Made by a program: the position numbers and the translations under genes
NCBI RefSeq assembly: GCF_005924265.1
Contig: NZ_VCLB01000001.1
Span: forward strand, 248,001 to 312,000
DNA: 64,000 bases
DNA from: Martelella lutilitoris
Lineage (GTDB): Bacteria > Pseudomonadota > Alphaproteobacteria > Rhizobiales > Rhizobiaceae
Direction of reading: 5' to 3'
Notes under the pieces: model-generated
Told to the model about the DNA's origin: nothing
Databases searched by the model: none
Seen by the model: only the letters and a program-made list of their open reading frames with translations
Shown: in pieces, positions 9,105 to 22,558 of the stretch
Layout: every line of letters starts with the position of its first letter
Numbering within the stretch: the first letter of the stretch is position 1

Positions 9105-9854
9105 ATGGCCGCTTCTTCCCGCAAACATCTGATCGCCATCACCGCCATCGCCGCGGTGATCTTCGCCGGCTTCGTCGCGCTCGGCATCTGGCAGGTCTAC
9201 CGGCTGCAATGGAAGCTCGATCTGATCGCAGCCGTGGAAGCGCGCGTGGAGGCGCCGGCCGTACCCGCGCCGGGACCGTCCGAATGGCAGGAGGTCACCC
9301 GCGAGAACGATGCCTACCGCCATGTGACGGTCACCGGCAAATTGCTCAACAGCCAGGAAGTGCAGATCTATTACCCGACCGAGCTCGGCCCCGGCTATTT
9401 CGTGATGACGCCGCTTTTGCGGCCCGACGGCAGTTACGTCCTGATCAATCGCGGCTTCGTGCCGGAGGCAAAGCGCGATCCCGCGACCCGCGAGGCGCCG
9501 GAGGGCGAGATCACCATCACCGGGCTTCTGCGCATGTCGGAAGACAAGGGCTGGCTGTTCTCGCGCGCCAATGATCCGGAAGACGGCAAGTGGTATCGCC
9601 GCGACGTGGCCTCGATCATGGCGACCAAGGGGCTGCGGCCCTTTGCGCCCTATTTCATTGACGCCGACAGCACGGTCAATCCCGGCGGCTATCCGATCGG
9701 CGGCCTGACGGTGGTGAAATTCCGCAACGCACATCTGAGCTACGCCCTGACATGGTTCGCCATGGCGCTCGGCACGGCCTTCCTCTATGCGCTGGTGCTG
9801 CGCCATGAGGGCGTATGGGGCAAGCGCCGTCCGCCGGAAGACGACGACGAATAG
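9105..9854 (+). CDS. SURF1-family oxidase assembly protein
   Basis: SURF1 (Shy1) proteins help insert haem into haem-copper oxidases at the inner membrane. The 249-residue protein has the usual layout: an N-terminal helix (LIAITAIAAVIFAGFVALG) leading into GIWQVYRLQWK, a periplasmic domain with GPGYFVMTPLL and YVLINRGFVP, and a C-terminal helix beginning at NAHLSYALTWFAMALGTAFLYAL. It lies just downstream of the cyo terminator and so may be read from its own promoter. Its position suggests it serves the bo3 oxidase rather than a cytochrome c oxidase. Confidence 0.93.
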   Translation: MAASSRKHLIAITAIAAVIFAGFVALGIWQVYRLQWKLDLIAAVEARVEAPAVPAPGPSEWQEVTRENDAYRHVTVTGKLLNSQEVQIYYPTELGPGYFVMTPLLRPDGSYVLINRGFVPEAKRDPATREAPEGEITITGLLRMSEDKGWLFSRANDPEDGKWYRRDVASIMATKGLRPFAPYFIDADSTVNPGGYPIGGLTVVKFRNAHLSYALTWFAMALGTAFLYALVLRHEGVWGKRRPPEDDDE

Positions 9855-10146
9855 GCGTTTGCCGCCCGACCTTGCCGCACTGCGGCCCTGCCGGCGCAAT
9901 CCCGCTTGCTCATCACCGGTTTTTTCCGGCCTGTGGATAGCACCAAAGAAATCGCGCGCGCATGCCGGTTCAACCTATGATTGGTAGCCGATACCCGTGA
10001 CGAGCAGTCATCTTCTGCTGCATCGGCCTTTCGGCGAAATCGATTCGCCCGGCGCGCTTTCCCCGCCAGCGGGAATAAGCGATGCAGTCTTGTCCGTTCT
10101 CCCCTCATATTGCGTTAACCGTAAATATGGAATTCACCTGTATGAA
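9855..10146. other. Intergenic DNA between SURF1 and the nrd promoter
   Basis: This belongs to the 686-base gap between SURF1 and nrdH. No gene is supportable. The last part becomes A/T-rich (from about 10105) as it approaches the NrdR boxes, which fits a promoter. Confidence 0.4.
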
Positions 10147-10193
10147 ACACTATATATGGTGAGTTCGGGCATTTCAGTTCGCAGATATTGTGT
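10147..10193 (+). promoter_or_regulatory. Pair of NrdR boxes controlling nrdHIEF
   Basis: The first box, ACACTATATATGGTGA (10147-10162), matches the NrdR consensus ACACWATATATWGTGT at 14 of 16 positions. The second (10178-10193, right half GATATTGTGT) is a weaker copy. The two are 31 bases apart centre to centre, three helical turns, which is the known spacing for NrdR tandem boxes. Repression of the operon by NrdR when dATP is plentiful is therefore likely. Confidence 0.82.
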
Positions 10194-10540
10194 TATGGTG
10201 ATTCTATCGAATCAAGCTGATGCGTCAGCGGCGTCCGGTCTTCAAGGTTTTGAGTCCTCATAAGCATGTGTCGAAGTGGTGTTCCCCGTGGACAGCGCGC
10301 GCCGTGCCGACTTCTGGAGGATGAAAATGCCAGTCCGGTCAATGCGTTCGAGGGGACTGTTGAGAAAGGATGGCGGTGACGTCTTGCAACCGCCGCGCCT
10401 TCCCCGGCTTTCAGCCGGCAACGGTCCGGTCCGGAGCGGATCCTGTTGATAATCAACATGGCCGGCTCCGCAAGATGCGCGGGAAAGCGCCGGCGATATG
10501 ATCGGCGCTTTTGAAAAACAATGATTATGCGAGGATAACG
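10194..10540 (+). promoter_or_regulatory. Long nrd leader with small ORF and terminator-like hairpin
   Basis: About 345 bases separate the NrdR boxes from nrdH. They include a possible 40-42-codon reading frame (10321 or 10327 to 10449) that starts right after TCTGGAGG and is arginine- and proline-rich, a CCGGCTTTCAGCCGG hairpin, and a hairpin AAAGCGCCG / CGGCGCTTTT (10484-10512) only 28 bases before nrdH. The last resembles an attenuator. Whether the leader acts by attenuation is inference. I searched it by eye for a cobalamin riboswitch core and did not find one. Confidence 0.4.
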
Positions 10541-10762
10541 ATGAAGATCACTGTCTATTCCAAACCGGCTTGCGTGCAGTGCAATGCGACGACCCGCGCG
10601 CTCGAGCGCAAGGGCCTCGACTACGAAGTCGTCGACGTGTCGGTAGACAACGACGCCTATGACCATGTCGTCGGCATGGGCTATCGCCAGGTGCCCGTCG
10701 TCGTTGCCGGCGAACAGCACTGGTCCGGCTTCCGCCCGGACATGATCGGCACCCTCGCCTGA
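10541..10762 (+). CDS. nrdH: Glutaredoxin-like NrdH redoxin
   Basis: A 73-residue NrdH redoxin, the electron donor of class Ib ribonucleotide reductase. The thioredoxin-fold active site is CVQC (residues 11-14, in SKPACVQCNATTRALE). The C-terminal WSGFRPDMI motif is characteristic of NrdH rather than ordinary glutaredoxin. The start codon follows GAGGATAACG. It is the first gene of nrdHIEF. The 125-base gap to nrdI holds two GC-rich hairpins (for example CCGGCC-GCC-GGCCGG), which may tune expression along the operon. Confidence 0.97.
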   Translation: MKITVYSKPACVQCNATTRALERKGLDYEVVDVSVDNDAYDHVVGMGYRQVPVVVAGEQHWSGFRPDMIGTLA

Positions 10763-10887
10763 TCTTTCTGTTCCGGCCGCCGGCCGGACCTCATCGACTG
10801 GGCGCCCGCGCGGATCGACGCGGCGGGCGCGGCAAAGACAAGACGGCGTGTCATTCGGGCGCGCCGTAATGGTGAAGAGGGAAGCAG

Positions 10888-11289
10888 ATGACGGGCATGC
10901 TCGTCTATTATTCCAGCGCCACGGGCAACACGCACCGTTTCGTCACCAAAACCGGGCTTGAGGCAAGACGCCTCGGTCCGCAGGGGGACACGGAAACGGT
11001 GGATGAGCCCTATGTTCTCGTCGTCCCGACCTATGCCGGCGGCGATGGAAGCGGCGCCGTGCCGAAACCGGTTATCCGCTTCCTCAACAATCCGGAAAAC
11101 AGGGCGCTGATCCGCGGCGTCATTGCATCCGGAAATACGAATTTCGGAGATACCTACGGCATTGCCGGCGACATCATCTCCGCCAAATGCAAGGTACCGT
11201 ACCTCTACCGTTTCGAACTGCTCGGGACGCAAGAGGATGTCATCAACGTCAGACAGGGACTGGAAGAGTTTTGGAAACGGCAGAACTGA
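10888..11289 (+). CDS. nrdI: Flavodoxin-like NrdI, class Ib RNR activator
   Basis: NrdI is a flavodoxin-like FMN protein that supplies superoxide or peroxide to build the dimanganese-tyrosyl radical cofactor of NrdF. The 133-residue protein has the N-terminal phosphate-binding loop [13 protein letters not shown], then [21 protein letters not shown] and the conserved [15 protein letters not shown]. It begins with ATGACG after GAAGCAG and ends just before nrdE. Confidence 0.97.
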   Translation: MTGMLVYYSSATGNTHRFVTKTGLEARRLGPQGDTETVDEPYVLVVPTYAGGDGSGAVPKPVIRFLNNPENRALIRGVIASGNTNFGDTYGIAGDIISAKCKVPYLYRFELLGTQEDVINVRQGLEEFWKRQN

Positions 11290-11291
11290 GG

Positions 11292-14494
<3,203 letters not shown>

Positions 14495-14521
14495 TCGCTT
14501 GCAGATCATCCGCATGAGCAG

Positions 14522-14553
14522 AGGCGGTTCCGCATGGAGCCGCCTTTACTTTG
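14522..14553 (+). terminator. Intrinsic terminator of nrdHIEF
   Basis: A 10-bp stem AGGCGGTTCC / GGAGCCGCCT (one T-G pair) with loop GCAT is followed by TTACTTTGTT. Confidence 0.8.
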
Positions 14554-14636
14554 TTGACAGGGGCGGCAAAGATTCCTACCTCGCAAGGCAGGCGCCGGTG
14601 CCAAGCGGCGCTCACCTGGAAAACATGGAGGCTGAT

Positions 14637-14840
14637 ATGACTGAAGAGCGTATTGTCCGTCTTGAAGAAACCGTCGCCTACCAGACCAAGACCATTGACG
14701 AGCTGTCCGACCAGGTGGCACAGCAATGGAAGACGATCGAAAGCCTGCAGAAAAAGTTCGAGCTTCTGACCGACCGCTTTCTCGAGCTTGAGGAACAGGC
14801 CGGCGAACGCCCTGCCGTCACCAAGCCGCCGCATTACTGA
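14637..14840 (+). CDS. slyX: SlyX family protein
   Basis: A 67-residue protein of the SlyX family, which has no established biochemical role. It is almost entirely coiled coil: RIVRLEETVAYQTKTIDELS followed by further heptads, ending in the family's conserved PPHY. The start follows a GGAGG site (TGGAGGCTGAT). Its stop is 8 bases from the stop of convergent recF. Confidence 0.9.
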   Translation: MTEERIVRLEETVAYQTKTIDELSDQVAQQWKTIESLQKKFELLTDRFLELEEQAGERPAVTKPPHY

Positions 14841-14847
14841 GAAGGGC

Positions 14848-15972
14848 TCAGTCCGCCTGGATCCGGCCGTCCGAGACATTGAAGAATTGCCCGTCCGCGC
14901 CGAGCGCCTCAAACAGGGAGCGATCAGTCCCGGTCATGAAGGCCTGACCGCCGATTTCGGCGATGCGGTCGAAAAGGGCGGCGCGCCGCCCCTCGTCCAG
15001 ATGAGCGGCGACTTCGTCGAACAGCATCACCGGCGGATGACCACTCACCCGGCGCGTCAGCCGCGCATGGGCGAGCACAAGGCCGAGCAGCAGCGCCTTC
15101 TGCTCGCCGGTTGAGCAAAGGGCCGCATCCATGTCCTTCTGGGCATGGCGCACCGCCATTTCGCTGCGATGCGGCCCGTCCAGCGTGCGCCCGGCGGCGG
15201 CATCGCGAAAACGTTCCTCCTCCAGCATCGCCCGGTAGCGGTCCTCCAGATCAATAGCGGGCGCATCCGCCGCGTCGGCAAAGAAGCCGGCAAGCGCGAT
15301 CTCGGGCGCCGGGAAAGGCGAACTGGCCTCGCTCTCGGCGATCAGCCCGGTCAGGAGCGACAGCAGTTCACGCCTAGCAAGCGCCATGGCAACACCGAGA
15401 CCCGCCATCTGCTCCTCAAGCCCGGAAAGCCAGGCGGGCTCCATGCGCCGTTCGGACAAGAGCCGGTTGCGCGAGCGCATGGCCCGTTCGAAATCGGCAA
15501 CGCGACGACCATGGGCGGGATCGATCGATAATACCATCCGATCAAGAAATCGCCGGCGATCACCGGCAGAGCCGGTAAAAAGCCCATCCATGGACGGCGT
15601 GAGCCAGATCACCCGGACATGATCGAGAAGCTCGTCGCCGGATGCCGCCTGCGTGCCGTTGATCCGCACCTTGCGACCAGTCCCCTCCGCGCCATCTGTT
15701 CCCGTACCGATGGCAACACTGCCCTCCATGCCCTCAAGCTCGGTGAAAACAGCAAACCCGGCGGGAGCGCCCTTGCGCACGACTTGTCCGTAGGCAGCAC
15801 GGCGCATGCCGCGACCGGGCGAGAGAAAGGAGACAGCCTCTATTAGATTGGTCTTGCCCGAACCGTTATTACCGGTCAGCACCACATGCCGCCCGTCCAG
15901 CACAAGCGACGCCTGCGGATAGTTGCGGAAATCGGTCAGCTTCAGCGCGGTGAGGAAGATGGAAGGCAGCAT
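14848..15972 (-). CDS. recF: DNA replication and repair protein RecF
   Basis: RecF is an SMC-like ATPase that works with RecO and RecR to load RecA at single-strand gaps. The 374-residue protein carries the Walker A motif GNNGSGKTNLIEAV, the conserved LSPGRGMR, the ABC-type signature STGEQKALLLG and the Walker B region VMLFDEVAAHLD. The N-terminal LTDFRNYPQASLVL is typical. It stands alone here, away from dnaA-dnaN, which is common in rhizobia. Confidence 0.97.
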   Translation of the reverse strand: MLPSIFLTALKLTDFRNYPQASLVLDGRHVVLTGNNGSGKTNLIEAVSFLSPGRGMRRAAYGQVVRKGAPAGFAVFTELEGMEGSVAIGTGTDGAEGTGRKVRINGTQAASGDELLDHVRVIWLTPSMDGLFTGSAGDRRRFLDRMVLSIDPAHGRRVADFERAMRSRNRLLSERRMEPAWLSGLEEQMAGLGVAMALARRELLSLLTGLIAESEASSPFPAPEIALAGFFADAADAPAIDLEDRYRAMLEEERFRDAAAGRTLDGPHRSEMAVRHAQKDMDAALCSTGEQKALLLGLVLAHARLTRRVSGHPPVMLFDEVAAHLDEGRRAALFDRIAEIGGQAFMTGTDRSLFEALGADGQFFNVSDGRIQAD

Positions 15973-16100
15973 GGCGGCTTCTGTTCAGTTCGGTTCGCCC
16001 CTTATGGGGCAAAATGAAGCCTCTAGAAAGACAGATGATAGCTAAATCTGTTTGCTCAAAGTTAACTCAACAAACCTCAAGGATCCGAGTTCGCATTTCA

Positions 16101-16724
16101 TCAGTCCCGGCATTGCAAAGCTGACGCCGGATCATCCCAGCCACGAAGCAAGGCGGAAACTCGGTCTTTTTTGCCGGGGTGAAAGCCGGTTGGCTGTTCC
16201 GACATCAGCTCAACGAAACCACTGGTAGATTCGCGCTGAAACCCCATTCGTCGAAGGGTAGCGCCCGCAAACTGATCAGCCTCCAGTTCCTGAAGCCGGC
16301 CATGATAAATTTCCTGGTTGGGATCATTAAGATGGTTGCATACATGGTGGCCGAGTTCATGTGCCAAGACTGCCTGCGCCCCCTCATAGCCAAGGCGGCT
16401 ACTTAGTCTTCTGTCATAAACGATAACTTTGTTGCCATCGCACTTGGCCGCTACGGCGTTGAAGTGGATCGCTCCCATCATGGGCAGTATGTTACACCCA
16501 TTTTCGATATCCATCCCCCATGCGCCACAGGCATCCTCCAGCATGAATGCATAGTCCTCGAACGCCGGCTCGATGAAGAAAAATTCGTTGTTGATGTGAA
16601 GAGCAGGAGTAGGCACACCACTCGCGTCGTTAATGAGAAGGCAACTTTGGGAATGAGCAGCAGTGGAACCTAAGAGCCAGAAGAATAGAGACGCAGAATA
16701 TAAGAATGAAAACCTATTCCACAT
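16101..16724 (-). CDS. Secreted HEXXH zinc metallopeptidase, M48-like
   Basis: A 207-residue exported protein with signal peptide MWNRFSFLYSASLFFWLLGSTAAHS. It contains AVLAHELGHHVCNHL, a classic HEXXH zinc site, and LQELEADQFAGATLRRMGF, where the Glu of ExxxD supplies the third ligand as in M48 peptidases. Two cysteines (DACGAWG, ENGCNIL) may form a disulfide. There is no membrane anchor after the signal peptide, so a soluble periplasmic or secreted protease is likely; the substrate is unknown. Its bases are visibly more A/T-rich than the recF and dnaJ neighbours, which hints at recent acquisition. An upstream in-frame start was rejected because it would precede the signal peptide. Confidence 0.8.
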   Translation of the reverse strand: MWNRFSFLYSASLFFWLLGSTAAHSQSCLLINDASGVPTPALHINNEFFFIEPAFEDYAFMLEDACGAWGMDIENGCNILPMMGAIHFNAVAAKCDGNKVIVYDRRLSSRLGYEGAQAVLAHELGHHVCNHLNDPNQEIYHGRLQELEADQFAGATLRRMGFQRESTSGFVELMSEQPTGFHPGKKDRVSALLRGWDDPASALQCRD

Positions 16725-16800
16725 ATCGTTTGCCCGACAACCGCCCGTCAATCTAAGTGGGTTCGCTTCTTCTGACCCAGCTTAGCGCCTAACGATGTGA

Positions 16801-16830
16801 TAGGAAACGCCGGAGAAAGGCTCCGACGTT
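16801..16830 (-). terminator. Probable terminator of dnaK-dnaJ
   Basis: ACGCCGGAG / CTCCGACGT (one wobble pair) forms a 9-bp stem. On the minus strand it is followed by TTTCCTAT, a weak T-tract. It lies about 25 bases past the dnaJ stop. Confidence 0.5.
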
Positions 16831-16852
16831 CGTAGCATAAGAAAACTACTGC

Positions 16853-17995
16853 TCACTCCGTACCGAAAAACTCCTTCATCCGCGCAAAGAAGCCGTTGGA
16901 TTCAGGGTTGTTCTCGTTGGAGGAGAGTTCGTCGAATTCCTGCAGCAGCTCCCGCTGGCGTTTGGTGAGCTTTTGCGGCGTCTCGACGCGGACCTGAATG
17001 TAGAGGTCGCCCTTGTGCGAGGAGCGGAGCACCGGCATGCCTTTGCCCTTCAGGCGGAACTGCTTGCCGGTCTGGGTGCCTTCCGGAACCGAGACGCGCG
17101 ACTTGGTGCCGTCCAGCGTGGTCACCTCGAACTTGCCGCCAAGCGCCGCCTGGGTCATAGAGATCGGCACGGAGCAATGCAGGTCCGCCCCGTCGCGCTG
17201 GAAGAAGGGGTGCGGCTTGACCGAGAGGAAAATGTAGAGGTCACCCGAAGGACCGCCGCGCAGTCCGGCCTCGCCCTCGCCCTGAAGGCGAATGCGGGTG
17301 CCGTCCTCGATGCCGGCAGGTATATTGACCGAAAGCGAACGCTCCTCGACCGTGCGGCCCTCGCCGCGACATTTCGGGCAGGGGTCGGAAATCGTCTCGC
17401 CGCGGCCGTGACAGGTCGGGCAGGTGCGCTCCACGGAGAAGAAACCCTGTGCCGCACGCACCCGGCCGGAACCGTGGCAGGTCGAACACGTCGTTGGCGA
17501 GGAACCGGGCTTGGCGCCGGAGCCGGTGCATTCGTCGCAGACCACGGAGGTCGGAACCCTGATCTGCGCCGTCTTGCCCTCGAAGCTTTCTTCGAGGGTG
17601 ATTTCCATATTGTAGCGAAGGTCCGCCCCGCGCTCGCGTCCGCCGGAGGAGCGACGACCACGGGCACCGCCCATCATTTCGCCAAAAATGTCCTCGAAGA
17701 TATCGGAGAAGCCGCCTGCGCCGCCGAATCCGCCAGCACCGCCAAAGCCGCCGGCGCCCGGTCCGCCATTCTCGAAGGCGGCATGGCCGAAACGGTCATA
17801 GGCGGCCCGCTTCTGCGGATCCTTGAGCGTTTCATAAGCCTCGTTGATTTCCTTGAACTTCTTTTCGGCTTCGCTGTTATCCGGGTTGCGGTCCGGATGA
17901 TACTTCATCGCAAGTTTGCGGAAGGCGCTCTTGAGCTCCTTTTCGTCAACCGAACGGCCGACGCCGAGTGTCTCGTAATAGTCCGCTTTTGCCAT
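16853..17995 (-). CDS. dnaJ: Chaperone DnaJ
   Basis: The Hsp40 co-chaperone that stimulates DnaK ATPase and delivers unfolded clients. The 380-residue type I protein has a J-domain with HPD (KYHPDRNPD), a glycine/phenylalanine linker, the zinc domain with four CxxCxGxG repeats ([32 protein letters not shown]) and the C-terminal substrate domain. The start [11 protein letters not shown] is the conserved family N-terminus; a TTG four codons upstream is less likely. It lies directly downstream of dnaK in the usual order. Confidence 0.98.
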   Translation of the reverse strand: MAKADYYETLGVGRSVDEKELKSAFRKLAMKYHPDRNPDNSEAEKKFKEINEAYETLKDPQKRAAYDRFGHAAFENGGPGAGGFGGAGGFGGAGGFSDIFEDIFGEMMGGARGRRSSGGRERGADLRYNMEITLEESFEGKTAQIRVPTSVVCDECTGSGAKPGSSPTTCSTCHGSGRVRAAQGFFSVERTCPTCHGRGETISDPCPKCRGEGRTVEERSLSVNIPAGIEDGTRIRLQGEGEAGLRGGPSGDLYIFLSVKPHPFFQRDGADLHCSVPISMTQAALGGKFEVTTLDGTKSRVSVPEGTQTGKQFRLKGKGMPVLRSSHKGDLYIQVRVETPQKLTKRQRELLQEFDELSSNENNPESNGFFARMKEFFGTE

Positions 17996-18025
17996 GGAGT
18001 CTGCCAACCTCTTGAACAGATTTTT

Positions 18026-18048
18026 CCGGCCGCCGAAGCGACGGCCGG
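18026..18048 (-). other. Hairpin between dnaK and dnaJ
   Basis: CCGGCCGCCGAAGCGACGGCCGG folds into a GC-rich stem. It has no T-tract on the minus strand, so it probably adjusts dnaK versus dnaJ expression or mRNA stability rather than ending transcription. Confidence 0.5.
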
Positions 18049-18086
18049 AGGTTTGATTTCAGGAATGATGTCGAGCGACGCTCAGA

Positions 18087-20012
<1,926 letters not shown>

Positions 20013-20123
20013 TTTCGCTTGTCTCCTTTTAAGCAGGCCATCCGAACCCTTCAGGCATTCTGTGACGGCCCCTTGAGCTATGGTCTTGATTTGATTTTGG
20101 CGGCGATAACGCCGTTGTGAGCG

Positions 20124-20154
20124 CTATATAATGAGCGCCAAATGGCTCTGCAAG
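20124..20154 (-). promoter_or_regulatory. Candidate RpoH (sigma32-type) promoter of dnaK
   Basis: Reading the minus strand, CTTG and CATTATATAG are separated by 17 bases. This resembles the alphaproteobacterial RpoH pattern CTTG-N17/18-CYTAT. The site lies about 110 bases before the dnaK start. The rest of the 421-base gap to the next gene (up to 20433) shows no other element I can support. Confidence 0.5.
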
Positions 20155-20433
20155 GCGCTCGCTGAAGCTTATGACAGCATTTACGCGCCTATTTGGCGGC
20201 CCTCGGCATTGTTCTCCGTCACCAGATACCATCTTTCGGCCGACGCCGCGGCGCCCGTCTTCGACGCGCCTCAAGGGGATGTGGCCATAGCCGAGGGATT
20301 TGCGGTCTGTCGCCCCAGATATCAACCCCTTCCGGGATTAACCATGGCTCAATTTCCGGCAAAAGGCGGCTCACGCGCGACCGCGACCGCGACATGCCTT
20401 TGAAAACCCGGAGACACGGTTTCGAAAGAGGCT

Positions 20434-21546
20434 TCAGACCGGATCGGGACAGGCGCGTTCCCAGATGGCGCGCGGCAGGAGGTGTACGCCCTGAGGCGCC
20501 TTCTCGCCCTCCCCGACAATGTGGCCGATCCCCTCGGCCATCACCGCGAGCGTCATGTCGAAGGCATTGAGGCTGTCACCCTCTCCGCCGGTCAGATTGG
20601 CCATGGCCCCGCCGACGAAGAGATGAACCCGGTTGCCGGAGGCAAGCGTGTGGGTGGTGACGGCGGGCAGCGCCTGTTCGCGCGGGCGGGCCAGAAGCGG
20701 CGACAACTCGATCTCGTCAATGCGATGGCCGGAATTCAGGAGGAAACAGCCGTCTCTCAATTGCTCGATGACCTCGAAGGGCAGGACGTGATGGCCGCCG
20801 GTGCCGGTGACGATGACATCGGCCTCGGGCGCGAGTTCGGCGACGCTGCCGGTCCGCCAGCCGTCATAGCGCGCCTGCAGAAGGCGGGCGGGGTCGATCT
20901 CGGCCACCATCACCGTGCCGCCGAAGGCGCGGGCGCTTGCGGCCAGACCCTGGCCGACGGAGCCGTAGCCGACGACCAGCACATTCTTTTCATGCAGGCT
21001 CAACAGCGTGCGGGTGAAGAAGGCGTTCCAGGTGGTGAGCCCCACCATGTGGCGATTGTGCAGGCCTTCCTTCACCGGAAGGTCATCCCAGTTGAAGATC
21101 GGCCAGGGCGGCAGGTCACCCTGAAGCCGGCTGATGCCGGAGCCCGTCGCCTCCAGTCCCGCCTTCACGTCGGGCAGTTCCAGACCGCGCGACAGGAGAA
21201 AATGCGTATAGTCCGAGCCCATCTCGCAAAGATGCGTCGGCCCGAAGGCGAGCCCGTTCTCGATCGCCCGCTGCCACTCCTCCTCCGGCATGTCCTTGAA
21301 CGCGTCGACCCGCGCACCGGCTGCCCGCATGGCATCCACCACCGCATTGCGCACCGTCGCCGGATTGCAGGTGGTGATGAAGAGTTGCGCGCCGCGGCCG
21401 GCAAGGCCTTCCACCAGCGGCAGCATCTTCATGTCGAGATGCATGCTCATGGCGAGCCTGACGCCGGACATGTCCGGCAGGTTGGAAACGGCGCGGGCAA
21501 CGCGCGGCATCTGCGCCTTGGCCCAGGCGGGGGTGATCTCGGTCAT
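20434..21546 (-). CDS. Divergent adenosylhomocysteinase-like protein
   Basis: A 370-residue member of the S-adenosylhomocysteine hydrolase family. The N-terminal half has family features (SMHLDMKMLPLVEGL, FITTCNPATV, and the EEEW region), and the NAD-binding domain has NVLVVGYGSVGQGLAASA and NSGHRIDEIE. However, it is about 60-100 residues shorter than canonical AhcY. The lysine-containing NDSVTKSKFDN-type segment is replaced by NWDDLPVKEGLHNR, and the C-terminal KPDxYRY, which helps bind NAD, is missing. The true substrate may therefore differ from adenosylhomocysteine. The start MTEITPAW was chosen over a longer frame because the extra residues resemble no family. Confidence 0.75.
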   Translation of the reverse strand: MTEITPAWAKAQMPRVARAVSNLPDMSGVRLAMSMHLDMKMLPLVEGLAGRGAQLFITTCNPATVRNAVVDAMRAAGARVDAFKDMPEEEWQRAIENGLAFGPTHLCEMGSDYTHFLLSRGLELPDVKAGLEATGSGISRLQGDLPPWPIFNWDDLPVKEGLHNRHMVGLTTWNAFFTRTLLSLHEKNVLVVGYGSVGQGLAASARAFGGTVMVAEIDPARLLQARYDGWRTGSVAELAPEADVIVTGTGGHHVLPFEVIEQLRDGCFLLNSGHRIDEIELSPLLARPREQALPAVTTHTLASGNRVHLFVGGAMANLTGGEGDSLNAFDMTLAVMAEGIGHIVGEGEKAPQGVHLLPRAIWERACPDPV

Positions 21547-21575
21547 TGTCGTCGGCTCCCTGCCGGAAAACTGCT

Positions 21576-21785
21576 TCAGCGCCCATGGCGACGCTGATAA
21601 CGGCCTCTCAGCCAGAAAATGAAAAAGACGGCCAGCACGAACAAAATGCCGATGCCGGTCGCCAACCATGGCGAAAACAGCGCCACGTAATTGATAATGT
21701 CCGGCAGGAAATAGCCGCCGATCAGAAGCCCGCCGAAGATGATCGCCGCCGCGATGAGGGTTGAACGGTTGGTTTGCTCGCTCAT
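21576..21785 (-). CDS. Small two-helix membrane protein
   Basis: A 69-residue protein with two membrane helices (LIAAAIIFGGLLIGGYFL and WLATGIGILFVLAVFFIFWL) and a basic tail (RGRYQRRHGR). It has no family I recognise. AAGGAGGG lies before its ATG, and the ATG overlaps the stop of the upstream acetyltransferase gene, so the two are coupled. Confidence 0.7.
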   Translation of the reverse strand: MSEQTNRSTLIAAAIIFGGLLIGGYFLPDIINYVALFSPWLATGIGILFVLAVFFIFWLRGRYQRRHGR

Positions 21786-22471
21786 TGTCCGCTTGCCCTC
21801 CTTATGGCCCTGAGATCCCGCACCTGGCGGCCGTCCGCATCAAAGTTGGCGGGCGCAAGCCAGGCCTCGAACGCGGCCCTGATCGTGGGCCATTCGCAGT
21901 CGATCATCGAAAACCAGGCGGTATCGCGGTTCTTGCCCTTGGCCACCATGTGGTTGCGAAAAATGCCTTCGAAGGAAAACCCAAGCCGCTCGGCCGAAGC
22001 CCGGCTCGGCGCGTTCTCGCTGTGGCACTTCCATTCGTAACGCCGATAGCCGAGATCATCGAAGACATGCCGCGCCATCAGGTAATGCACCTCGGTGGCG
22101 ATCGGCGAGCGCTGCATGGCCGGCCCATGGGCGACCGCGCCGACCTCGATTGAGCCATTGTTCTCGTCGATGCGCATATAGCTCGCCATGCCGACGACCG
22201 TGCCGTCGCCCGCCGTGCGGAAGACGCGCGTCACCCAGTTGCCCGAGGCGTTCTGCTGATCGAGCCAGGCATAGAAATCGGCAGGACCGGAAAAATCAGG
22301 CTGCGGGAAGAAGCGCAAGAGGCCGTTGACGGCTTCTGCGGAACCGCCGAGCGCCTCCCAGAGCGCAGCGCCGTGGGACCCCTCCTCATAGGGTTCGACC
22401 GTGACGTACAGGCCGCGCTGGTGCACCGGCTGCGGCCTCAGCCGCGGGGCAAAAGCGGAAAGATCGGACAA
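21782..22471 (-). CDS. GNAT-family N-acetyltransferase
   Basis: A 229-residue protein of the RimJ/RimL-like GNAT group that transfers an acetyl group from acetyl-CoA. Seen are VVGMASYMRIDENNGSIEVG (strands 3-4), a post-strand region RSPIATEVHYLMARHVFDDLG, and the family's closing SENAPSRASAERLGFSFEG. The substrate cannot be told from sequence. The start is assigned to a TTG because GGGAGG lies five bases before it and the protein then begins SDLSAFAPR; a longer frame also opens with TTG but lacks a site. It is followed by a coupled small membrane protein. Confidence 0.82.
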   Translation of the reverse strand: MSDLSAFAPRLRPQPVHQRGLYVTVEPYEEGSHGAALWEALGGSAEAVNGLLRFFPQPDFSGPADFYAWLDQQNASGNWVTRVFRTAGDGTVVGMASYMRIDENNGSIEVGAVAHGPAMQRSPIATEVHYLMARHVFDDLGYRRYEWKCHSENAPSRASAERLGFSFEGIFRNHMVAKGKNRDTAWFSMIDCEWPTIRAAFEAWLAPANFDADGRQVRDLRAIRRASGQ

Positions 22472-22558
22472 AACGGCCTCCCTCGAGAAGCGGGCAAAAC
22501 CGCCGATTTCGCCAACGGAGACGCCTGCCTTCGACAACAGGCGCTTCCGTTGTGGTTC

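Noticed and set aside
10194-10540. Cobalamin riboswitch upstream of nrdHIEF
   Set aside because: I looked for the conserved B12 box and the paired core elements and did not find them; class Ib RNR does not need cobalamin.
20131-20403. A 90-codon plus-strand frame upstream of dnaK
   Set aside because: It overlaps the candidate dnaK promoter, has no ribosome-binding site and no recognisable domain.
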